DNA of 40,487 nucleotides from Lentisphaeria bacterium. Its GTDB lineage: Bacteria > Verrucomicrobiota > Lentisphaeria > Oligosphaerales > Oligosphaeraceae. Position 1 is the first letter of the stretch, and every line of letters starts with the position of its first letter. The stretch covers positions 1-40,487 of the forward strand of contig JAKSPB010000025.1 in the NCBI GenBank assembly GCA_024405215.1, read 5' to 3'. Positions 34,003 through 40,487 of this stretch are shown here, piece after piece. Below the pieces are notes generated by a model, which had not been told where the DNA came from, made no database searches, and saw nothing but the letters and a program-made list of their open reading frames with translations. A program made the translations under genes and the position numbers.

Positions 34003-35277
34003 ATGAAAAAGACCTCTCTCACCTTCACGCTTCTTGTTGTCGTTTTCATCATCCTGGCCTGCGCCTACTTCGCCAAGAAGATTTCCGCGGCGAAAGCAGA
34101 AGCGGAGAAGAAAGCCGCAGGCCCGCGCAACACGACCGTGACCGTGCGAACGGAACAAGTGAAGACGGGAGCGGTCAAGAATATCCTCACCTTCAACGGC
34201 GACATCGAGGCGCTCTACTCCGTGAACCTGCAATCCAAGGTCGCCGGACGCCTCGCCGCTCTGGCCCTGGAAGACGGCACTCCCGTAGAGGAAGGCACCC
34301 GCGTCAAGAAAGGCCAGCTGATCGCCAGCCTGGACAACCGGGAATATCACGCGAAGCTGGCCAGCGCCACCGCAGCCTTGGCGGCGGCGGAGGCCACGCT
34401 GGAACAGCGCAAGGCCGCCATCCTCTCCGCCAAGGCAGCCACGGCTTCCGCAAAAGCGAATCTGGATGACAAGCAGCGCGAATACAACCGCGCGGCGGGT
34501 CTGGTGAAGCAGCAGGCCGGCACCCAGCAGAGCCTGGACCAGGCGCAGGCAGCCCAGGAGCAGGCGCAGGCCAACTACCAGAAGGCCCTGGCCGACGAGA
34601 GCGCAGCCCAGGCGCAGCTTTCCGGCGCGGAAGCCTCCATCAAGCAGGCGCAGGCCCAGAAGGAAGAAGCCGAACTCGATTATGCGGAAACCAGGATCTA
34701 CGCCCCCATGGACGGCGTGGTCAGCAAGAAGCACCTGGATCCCGGCGTGCAGGTCACGGCCTCCACCCCCCTGGTGACCATCCTTTCCATCGACACCGTG
34801 AAAGTGCTCGTCTCCATCCCCGTCAACCGCCTGGCCCTGGTGAAGCCAGGCCAGACCCAGGCCTTCCTTCGCAGCAACGCCAACACCACCGACCGTTTCG
34901 CCTGCATCGTGGAAAAGATCCATCCCGCAGTGGATCCGGTGACCCGCACCGCCCAAGTCGAGCTTCGGCTTGAGAACCATCAGAACGCCGACGGAACCTA
35001 CCTCTTCCTGCCTGGAATGTACGCCTCCGTTGATCTGCTGCTACAGGAGCGCGAGAATGTCGTGACCGTGGATGTCTCCCTGCCCATCCGCAACGTGGAC
35101 AAGCAGCTGGTCTTCGTCTGCGAAGGCGACACCGTCCGTGCGGTTCCCGTCACCCTGGGCCTCACCACGGGCGGCCAGGTGGAAGTCCTGGAGGGCCTGA
35201 AGGCCGGCGACGAAATCGTCGTGCAAGGCCAGCACCGCCTGACGGACGGCAGCACCATCACCCGTATCGAAGAATAG
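34003..35277 (+). CDS. RND efflux periplasmic adaptor (HlyD/AcrA family)
   Basis: 424 residues. The N-terminal hydrophobic segment (about 6-24) is a signal anchor. Then follow a barrel-sandwich half (GDIEALYSVNLQSKVAGRLA), a long coiled-coil hairpin very rich in Ala, Gln and Lys (about 125-225), the second lipoyl half (IYAPMDGVVSKKHLDPGVQV), a beta-barrel domain and the C-terminal GLTTGGQVEVLEGLKAGDEI. The adaptor bridges the TolC protein and the inner-membrane pump. The RND gene starts 12 bp after the stop, with Shine-Dalgarno AGGAG overlapping the stop. Confidence 0.95.
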   Translation: MKKTSLTFTLLVVVFIILACAYFAKKISAAKAEAEKKAAGPRNTTVTVRTEQVKTGAVKNILTFNGDIEALYSVNLQSKVAGRLAALALEDGTPVEEGTRVKKGQLIASLDNREYHAKLASATAALAAAEATLEQRKAAILSAKAATASAKANLDDKQREYNRAAGLVKQQAGTQQSLDQAQAAQEQAQANYQKALADESAAQAQLSGAEASIKQAQAQKEEAELDYAETRIYAPMDGVVSKKHLDPGVQVTASTPLVTILSIDTVKVLVSIPVNRLALVKPGQTQAFLRSNANTTDRFACIVEKIHPAVDPVTRTAQVELRLENHQNADGTYLFLPGMYASVDLLLQERENVVTVDVSLPIRNVDKQLVFVCEGDTVRAVPVTLGLTTGGQVEVLEGLKAGDEIVVQGQHRLTDGSTITRIEE

Positions 35278-35289
35278 GAGAGCACCTCG

Positions 35290-38200
35290 ATGAAGCTGCC
35301 TGAATTCGGAGTCAGACGCCCCATCGCCACGGCAATGCTCTTCCTGGCGGTGCTGGTGCTTGGCGTCATCTGTTTCTGCCGACTGGGCCTGGACCTGATG
35401 CCGAACATCGAGCCCACCCGCGTCACCGTCATGACCACCTGGGAAGGCGCCTCCGCCGAAGACGTGGAGACCAAGGTCACTCGCGTCCTGGAAAAACGCC
35501 TGGGATCCGTCTCCAACCTGGACGAAATCCGCTCCAGCACCTCGGAAGGCGTCTCCAGCATCTCCTGCACCTTCACTTGGGGGACCAATATCGACGAAGC
35601 CTCCAACGACGTGCGCAGCAAGGTGGACATGGCCACCCGCGCCCTGCCCGACGACGTGGAGAAGCCCACCATCTACAAGTTCGACTCCGCGGACATGCCT
35701 ATCATGTTGATCGGCGTCACCGCGAAAGAGTCCATTGAACATCTCTACGACATCATCGACGACAATGTCTCCCAGCCCTTGCAACGACTGGACGGCGTCG
35801 GCTCCGTAGATGCCCACGGCGGCCTGCAACGGCAGATCTCCGTGATCCTCTCCCGCGAGAAGCTCTCCGGCTATGGTCTTACCCTGGATGACATCGAGAA
35901 CGCCATCGCCCATGAGAACCGCACCCTCCCCGCCGGCTCCCTGAAAATCGGCCGCGTGGAATACACCATCCGCGTCCTGGGCGAATTCACCGACCCCGCC
36001 CAGATTGCCGAGATTCCCATCCTGCGTAGCAACGGCTCCATCCTGCGCGTCAAGGACGTCGCCGTGGTAAAGGACGGCTTTGAGGAAGTCACCCAGTTCG
36101 TCGAGACCATGGGCCGCAACGGCATGATGATGATCGTCCAGAAACGCACGGGCGCCAACACCGTCTCCGTCTGCGATGCCGTGCGCCGCGAACTGAAAGA
36201 ACTGAAAAAGACCCTGCCCCAGGACATTGAGTTCTACATCGTCAGCGACTCCTCCACCTTCATCAACAAGTCCATCGGGAACGTCCGCGGAACCGTCCTC
36301 TGGGGTGGCCTCTTCGTCATCCTGGTCTCCTTCTTCTTCCTGCGCAACATCCGCTCCTCCCTGGTCATCGCCCTGACCATCCCCTTCTCCCTGATCATTG
36401 CCTTCACCTTCATGTTCTTCATGGGATGGACCATCAACATGATCAGCCTGGCCTCCTTGGCCATCGCCATCGGCATGGTGGTGGACAACGCCATCGTGGT
36501 CCTGGAGAACATCACCAGCCAGGTTTCCCGCGGCGTCCGCGTCCGCGAGGCCTCCATGTTCGCCGCCTCCGAGGTCGGCCTCTCCCTGCTGGCCTCCACC
36601 GCCACCACCATCTGTGTCTTCTTCCCCATGATCTTCGTGCAGGGCGCCACGGGAATCATCTTCAAGCAGTTGGGCGGCCTGGTGACCGCCACGTTGCTGG
36701 CGTCGCTCTGTTGCGCGCTGATGCTCACCCCCATGCTCTCCAGCAAGCTCCTGAAGCCTGTCGCGACCTTGAAGGATGGCGAGAAGCCCGGCCTTTCCCG
36801 CAGGCTCTACCTGCTCTCCGAATCCGTCTTCCTGGCGATCGAGAGCGCCTATGGACGACTGCTGGGCGCCTGCCTGCGCCACCGCTGCGGCGTGCTGATC
36901 ATCGGCGCGCTGGTCATCGGCGCGGCCATCCTGACAATCCCCTTCGTCGGCACGGAATTCACTCCCGACCAGGATACCGGCGAAATGGACATCCGCTTCC
37001 AGCTGCCTGTCTCCACCCGCCCCGAACTGACCGCCGATGTGGCCCGCCGCATCACCAAAGTGGTCTATGAAAAGGAAAAGGAACTGCTTGAAACAAAATA
37101 CAAGGGGCAGCACGTCATCTCCGATGAAGACGGCAGCGAACGCGCCACCGCCATCCGCTTCGAGAACTGGCGCGCCGGTCAGAACAAGGCCGGCTGGGGC
37201 GGCAACGGCAGCCATGTGGGCCGGGCCAACATCAAGCTTCTGGACCGCGAATACCGCCCCTACGGCATTGCGGAACTGGGCGAGATGGTCCTGAAGGAAC
37301 TGCGAACCTGGCCGGAGCTAGACCGCGTCTTCCTCTCCACCTCCAATCGCCTGATGAACATGATGATGGGCGGCTCCAACGAAAAGCCCATCATCGTCAA
37401 GGTCCTGGGCTATGACCTGGACCAGTCCCTCAAGGTCGCCCAGCAGATCCGTCAAATGGCGCTAGACACTCCCGGAGCCGTCGACCCCATCATCACCTTC
37501 GACAACGGCAACCGCGAAGTCGTCATCAACGTGGATCGTGAAGCCGCGTCCGCCCTGGGCGTGGACATCAACAACGTGGTCTCCGCCATCCGCACCCTCT
37601 TCTACGGAAACACCGCCAGCAAATTCCGCGAGGCGGAAGACGAATATGACATCTTCCTCCAGCTGGACGAAGGCGAACGCCGCTCCCTCACCGACCTCCT
37701 CAACTCCGAAATCACCGTGAACGGAAAGCGCTTCCGATTGGACGCCTTCGCCTCCATCACCGAAGAGCTGGGCCCCGTCACCATCAACCGCGTGGGGCAG
37801 GAACGCTGCGTCAACCTCCAGATCGACATCTACGGACGCTCCCTAGGCGAAGTCTGGAAGGACCTGAAGAACGACATCGATACCAAGCTCCTGCTGCCCC
37901 AGGGAACTTCCCTGGACTTCGACGGACAGATCAAGGAGCAGGGAAAATCCTTCGGTGACCTGACTCTCATGCTGGTCCTGGGCATCGTACTAGTCTACAT
38001 GGTCATGGCCGCGCAGTTCGAGTCCCACATCTCCCCCTTCGTGGTCATGTTCTCCATCCCCTTCGCCGGCGCTGGCGCCATCTTCGCCGTGGCCATCACG
38101 GGAATGACCCTGAACATCATGAGTTTCATCGGATTGATTATGCTGGTGGGAACGGTCGTCAACAACGCCATCGTCCTCATCGACTACATCGACATCCTCA

Positions 38201-38448
38201 TCGCCCGCGGAAACTCCATCTACGACGCCATTACCGCCGCCGGACGCTCCCGCCTGCGCCCCGTCCTGATGACCACCCTCACCACCATCTTCGGCATGAT
38301 CCCCATGGCCATCGCCACCTCCACGGGCAGTGAGCTCTGGAGCCCCCTGGCCGTCTGCATCATCGGCGGCCTGGCCATCTCCACGCTGGTCACCCTGGCC
38401 TTCGTCCCCACGCTCTATTCCTTCGTCATCAAGGAGAAGAAAGCATGA
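35290..38448 (+). CDS. RND multidrug efflux permease (AcrB/SwrC-like)
   Basis: 1052 residues, the usual AcrB length, with twelve transmembrane helices and two large periplasmic loops. N-terminal FGVRRPIATAMLFLAVLVLG and DVETKVTRVLEKRLGSVSNL are family hallmarks. TM4 has GMVVDNAIVVLEN with a single Asp (399) where AcrB has Asp-Asp, and TM10 has GTVVNNAIVLIDYI with Asn where AcrB has the proton-relay Lys. That combination occurs in the SwrC-like branch of the family, so it need not be defective. RLRPVLMTTLTTIFGMIPMA follows. It probably exports amphiphiles or drugs using protons. The stop overlaps the next gene by 4 bp. Confidence 0.95.
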   Translation: MKLPEFGVRRPIATAMLFLAVLVLGVICFCRLGLDLMPNIEPTRVTVMTTWEGASAEDVETKVTRVLEKRLGSVSNLDEIRSSTSEGVSSISCTFTWGTNIDEASNDVRSKVDMATRALPDDVEKPTIYKFDSADMPIMLIGVTAKESIEHLYDIIDDNVSQPLQRLDGVGSVDAHGGLQRQISVILSREKLSGYGLTLDDIENAIAHENRTLPAGSLKIGRVEYTIRVLGEFTDPAQIAEIPILRSNGSILRVKDVAVVKDGFEEVTQFVETMGRNGMMMIVQKRTGANTVSVCDAVRRELKELKKTLPQDIEFYIVSDSSTFINKSIGNVRGTVLWGGLFVILVSFFFLRNIRSSLVIALTIPFSLIIAFTFMFFMGWTINMISLASLAIAIGMVVDNAIVVLENITSQVSRGVRVREASMFAASEVGLSLLASTATTICVFFPMIFVQGATGIIFKQLGGLVTATLLASLCCALMLTPMLSSKLLKPVATLKDGEKPGLSRRLYLLSESVFLAIESAYGRLLGACLRHRCGVLIIGALVIGAAILTIPFVGTEFTPDQDTGEMDIRFQLPVSTRPELTADVARRITKVVYEKEKELLETKYKGQHVISDEDGSERATAIRFENWRAGQNKAGWGGNGSHVGRANIKLLDREYRPYGIAELGEMVLKELRTWPELDRVFLSTSNRLMNMMMGGSNEKPIIVKVLGYDLDQSLKVAQQIRQMALDTPGAVDPIITFDNGNREVVINVDREAASALGVDINNVVSAIRTLFYGNTASKFREAEDEYDIFLQLDEGERRSLTDLLNSEITVNGKRFRLDAFASITEELGPVTINRVGQERCVNLQIDIYGRSLGEVWKDLKNDIDTKLLLPQGTSLDFDGQIKEQGKSFGDLTLMLVLGIVLVYMVMAAQFESHISPFVVMFSIPFAGAGAIFAVAITGMTLNIMSFIGLIMLVGTVVNNAIVLIDYIDILIARGNSIYDAITAAGRSRLRPVLMTTLTTIFGMIPMAIATSTGSELWSPLAVCIIGGLAISTLVTLAFVPTLYSFVIKEKKA

Positions 38449-38747
38449 AGCTGATTTTCATCGTCTATAACATCTCCATCGGGGAAGACGTCCAGGAGCT
38501 GCTGCGCCGGCAAAACGTGGAATGCTATACCCAGTGGCCGCGACTCATGGGCGTCGGAAAGAGCACCGGTCCCCGCATGGACAGCAATGTCTGGCCCGGC
38601 GCAAACTCCGCCCTCATGGCCGTGGTCGAGGACGAAAAAGCAAAGCCTCTCATGGACGCCATCCAGGCCCTCCGCGACGGCGACGCCAAGCTGGAAGGCA
38701 TCAAGGCCTTCCAGCTCCCCGTCGAAGCCATGACCGGCGGGATCTAG
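38445..38747 (+). CDS. PII-like small protein coupled to the efflux pump
   Basis: 100 residues overlapping the RND gene by ATGA, so translation is coupled. The sequence MKLIFIVYNISIGEDVQELL, then CYTQWPRLMGVGKSTGPRMD and ALMAVVEDEKAKPLMDAIQA, has the ferredoxin-like beta-alpha-beta layout and loop positions of PII/PII-like proteins. Related small proteins occur beside RND metal and drug pumps in other phyla (established knowledge for DUF3240-type partners; the exact subfamily here is inferred). It may sense a nucleotide or metal and regulate the pump. It ends the operon. Confidence 0.65.
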   Translation: MKLIFIVYNISIGEDVQELLRRQNVECYTQWPRLMGVGKSTGPRMDSNVWPGANSALMAVVEDEKAKPLMDAIQALRDGDAKLEGIKAFQLPVEAMTGGI

Positions 38748-38750
38748 CCT

Positions 38751-38777
38751 GTCGGACACGTCGGACCTGTCGGACAC
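38751..38777. repeat. Tandem 9-bp repeat, inverse orientation
   Basis: GTCGGACAC, GTCGGACCT, GTCGGACAC: three 9-mers, the reverse-complement form of the array at 1-63, starting 3 bp after the PII-like stop codon. Confidence 0.8.
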
Positions 38778-38936
38778 AGGACAAGTCCGTAGCGGCAATC
38801 CGCAAAGGCAACGCAAGAATATCGTTTTCCCCAAAATGTTCTTTCCAGAAGTTCTGGAAGTCATGGGATAAAAAAGCACGAGGGGCCGCCGCAACCTCCT
38901 GGTCGAGGTTTTACGACAGCCCTTTCGGCTTGATGC

Positions 38937-39935
38937 CTATCCCAAGAGATATTTGCTGGCCTCGTCGGCCGTAAGGGAATATTCCTCCATCAACTTCGCC
39001 TGAATCTGCTCCATGCCGACTTGCAGACTCTTCAAGATGGAAACCGTCTTGCGAATCCCTTCAGCGAAGCCGCTCTGCTTTCCTTCAGCGAAGCCGCTCT
39101 GCTTACCTTCAGCGAAGCCGCTCTGCTTACCTTCAGCATACGCACTCTGTTTGATTTGTCTGATCGCCTTGCACATGTCTATCGTCTCCTCGTGTTCGTC
39201 AATGGAAATCTCCGCGCCCGTCACCGCGGCAATGACTTCCGCAGCCTCGCGTCCCAGCGTTTTGAATCGTTCGTCTTCGTGAAGCAGACGCTCCAGCTCC
39301 CCCGGGTCGTCCTGTACTTTCACATAATGTAGCACCGCGCCAAGATCGGTGCGGAACTTCTTGAAATCCGCATCCTCCATCGCCGCAGGCTCGATCAGGT
39401 TCATCCGATAGTCGGCGCACAATGGCCTCAGGCCATCCGCCGGGAAGTCAATCATCTCATGGAGGGTCCGCGGCCCCTTCCAGCCGCCGCGCCCCCAGTA
39501 GACGACCAGGGTCACCACCGGCGGGAGGCGGTCCTCGGGGCGAAGCCCGGAAAGCAGGTCCCGCCCCGGACGGCGCCCCCTCCAGTTCGCCGCAACGATG
39601 CGGCGAAGATTCTCCGCATGGCGCATGGCGTCGTAGAGCATGCACCGGGCCGGCATGGCCAGGTGCGTCTTCCGCTGGTTCTCCACGCCGACCACGATGA
39701 ACTTCGTGCCGCGCGCCTCCCGCACCACCACGTTCATCGCCAGGTCGCGCAGGCGTTCCCCGTGGCCGGAACCTCTTCCGACGCCATGGAAAGACACCAC
39801 CTCCTCGCAGTTCGCCTCCTGGAGGTCGTCCTTGCACACCACCTGTCGCCCACCGAAGACGCCGCAGTTCACAAGATCCGCAAACACGATCCGGTCGGAC
39901 AGGAACACCTTTGTCGCGCAATCGCTCTTTCCCAT
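38937..39935 (-). CDS. Rpn-family (PDDEXK_2) nuclease-like protein
   Basis: 332 residues. N-terminal DRIVFADLVNCGVFGG and the core RDLAMNVVVREARGTKFIVV with GVENQ (Asp64, Glu85, Gln87) match the D ... E-x-Q pattern of the Rpn/PDDEXK_2 family of recombination-promoting nucleases and putative transposases. The C-terminal region contains four in-register octapeptides (KQSAYAEG then KQSGFAEG three times), a known trait of these proteins, before a helical tail. No inverted repeats flank it. It probably cuts DNA or is a defence or recombination protein; action is unproven. It is a lone minus-strand gene amid GC-rich sequence. Confidence 0.85.
   Translation of the reverse strand: MGKSDCATKVFLSDRIVFADLVNCGVFGGRQVVCKDDLQEANCEEVVSFHGVGRGSGHGERLRDLAMNVVVREARGTKFIVVGVENQRKTHLAMPARCMLYDAMRHAENLRRIVAANWRGRRPGRDLLSGLRPEDRLPPVVTLVVYWGRGGWKGPRTLHEMIDFPADGLRPLCADYRMNLIEPAAMEDADFKKFRTDLGAVLHYVKVQDDPGELERLLHEDERFKTLGREAAEVIAAVTGAEISIDEHEETIDMCKAIRQIKQSAYAEGKQSGFAEGKQSGFAEGKQSGFAEGIRKTVSILKSLQVGMEQIQAKLMEEYSLTADEASKYLLG
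39058..39153. repeat. 24-bp tandem repeat inside the Rpn gene
   Basis: Four consecutive 24-mers starting CCTTCAGCGAAGCCGCTCTG; the first three differ only at the last base and the fourth is degenerate. They encode KQSGFAEG or KQSAYAEG, so loss or gain of a unit keeps the frame. Confidence 0.9.
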
Positions 39936-40134
39936 CGAGTTCCTCCTAATGTCTGGGTTCGATTCAAAGCCCCGTCCGGCCTAGTCCGTCCGGAGCGATT
40001 TTCAATGTAGCATCTTCGGAAACAATTGCAAATGAAATACGTTAAAATAATAAAAATCAATAAATTACATATATTTCATGCAGATATTTTGCAAATATTG
40101 GTGCAACTCCTTCCGTTCCACGGCAAGGCTGCCC

Positions 40135-40152
40135 GTCGGACGGGTCGGACCC
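40135..40152. repeat. 9-bp repeat, two units
   Basis: GTCGGACGG and GTCGGACCC, the same family and orientation as 38751-38777, between the Rpn gene and the partial gene at the right end. Confidence 0.6.
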
Positions 40153-40164
40153 GAGAGGCCTGAA

Positions 40165-40199
40165 CCTGCCACCCGTCCCTATAGAGACCGGGTGGCAGG
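40165..40199 (-). terminator. Long hairpin after the right-end gene
   Basis: CCTGCCACCCG pairs with CGGGTGGCAGG around a loop that holds a further TCCCTATAGAGA pairing. It starts about 10 bp after the stop of the partial minus-strand gene. There is no T run, so call it a probable terminator or processing hairpin. Confidence 0.6.
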
Positions 40200-40209
40200 A
40201 CCTTTACGG

Positions 40210-40487
40210 TCAACTGAAGAAGATGAATTCGTTGAAGTTCTCCGCGAAACTCTTTCCATTGAAAATCTTGGCCTTCCATACATCTTCAATGTCCCAGAAA
40301 TCCCAGAGGATTTTTGAGCCGACTTCCTGTGATACGGCGGGATTGCGATAGTCTCCATTGGTGATATACCACCACGGGACACTCACTCCTTGTGAGTTGT
40401 AATTATGGCTCCCCGTCATGAAGTAGTACTGTTCACTAGTGTCCGGTTCGTTAGACAAAACTTCTTTTACAACTACGTGAAAATCAA
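40210..40487 (-). CDS. Partial CDS, 3' end, unrecognised
   Basis: The minus-strand frame is open from the window edge to the stop at 40210, at least 91 residues. The first possible start inside (a TTG at 40458) is unconvincing, so the gene is 5'-truncated. The end contains FMTGSHNYNSQGVSVPWWYI, then NGDYRNP and SKILWDFWDIEDVW, rich in aromatic residues. The GSHxxxSQG and PWWYI stretch recalls the final catalytic-His region of some alpha/beta-hydrolase esterases, but this is only a resemblance. A strong hairpin follows the stop. Confidence 0.6.
   Translation of the reverse strand, partial: DFHVVVKEVLSNEPDTSEQYYFMTGSHNYNSQGVSVPWWYITNGDYRNPAVSQEVGSKILWDFWDIEDVWKAKIFNGKSFAENFNEFIFFS

Noticed and set aside
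32698-37215. Two long minus-strand frames (760 and 724 codons) opposite the efflux genes
   Set aside because: Low-complexity Gly/Asp/Val-rich translations typical of antisense of GC-rich genes; TolC, HlyD and RND motifs lie on the plus strand.
38893-38915. AACCTC/GAGGTT hairpin as terminator of the efflux operon
   Set aside because: Six-bp stem without a real T run and about 145 bp from the last stop; too weak to call.
40078-40317. 79-codon plus-strand frame
   Set aside because: Runs over the hairpin and the antisense of the truncated minus-strand gene; no motif.

Overview
The window looks like the chromosome of a bacterium of the phylum Lentisphaerota (Victivallales-like, PVC superphylum). 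This is an inference. It rests on two prepilin-type proteins with the near-invariant start [17 protein letters not shown] and a C-terminal H-x9-DG motif, very large secreted carbohydrate-active proteins, an AraC regulator set between them, and an ftsA/ftsZ-like pair (Planctomycetes and Chlamydiae lack FtsZ). Most genes are GC-rich. The blocks at 10.6-15.9 kb and 29.0-30.8 kb are visibly richer in A+T.

Left arm (1-6477, minus strand): one tight five-gene unit, read mutY, an O-antigen-ligase-like membrane protein, ftsA, an FtsZ-like protein with no C-terminal domain, and a fused class II aldolase/short-chain dehydrogenase. Gaps between genes are 1-36 bp, and a strong terminator (65-99) follows the last gene. 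Between 6.5 and 28.2 kb lie: a secreted CBM9-like protein; a 1 kb gene-poor stretch with a CAGA microsatellite, a doubtful small basic ORF and a 96-bp palindromic MITE-like element; a four-gene operon of exported proteins (CsgG/FlgT-like lipoprotein, FlgT/LPP20-like protein, coiled-coil protein, repeat protein); an AraC regulator divergent from a prepilin-type protein, with a 27-bp direct repeat between them; a secreted glycosidase-like protein; a very large secreted protein with LamG-like and transglutaminase-like segments; tRNA-Ser(GCU) and tRNA-Glu(UUC) on the minus strand; a second H-x9-DG prepilin-type protein; and a protein with a possible nuclease fold.

Right arm (28.3-40.5 kb): a small helix-turn-helix protein; an AT-rich 569-residue protein of unknown fold behind a CesT-like type III secretion chaperone, read here as an effector/chaperone pair; a TetR/CecR-like regulator followed by a TolC-HlyD-RND efflux operon that ends in an overlapping PII-like gene; an Rpn-family nuclease with in-frame 24-bp repeats; and the 3' part of an unrecognised protein at the window edge.

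The parts most worth follow-up are the ftsA/truncated ftsZ-like unit, the chaperone/effector pair and the four-gene exported-protein operon. Three short repeat families also recur between genes: GTCCGACNN 9-mers, hairpin/T-rich tracts ahead of secreted-protein genes, and GAGG(Y)2(W)TTGCAAAA.
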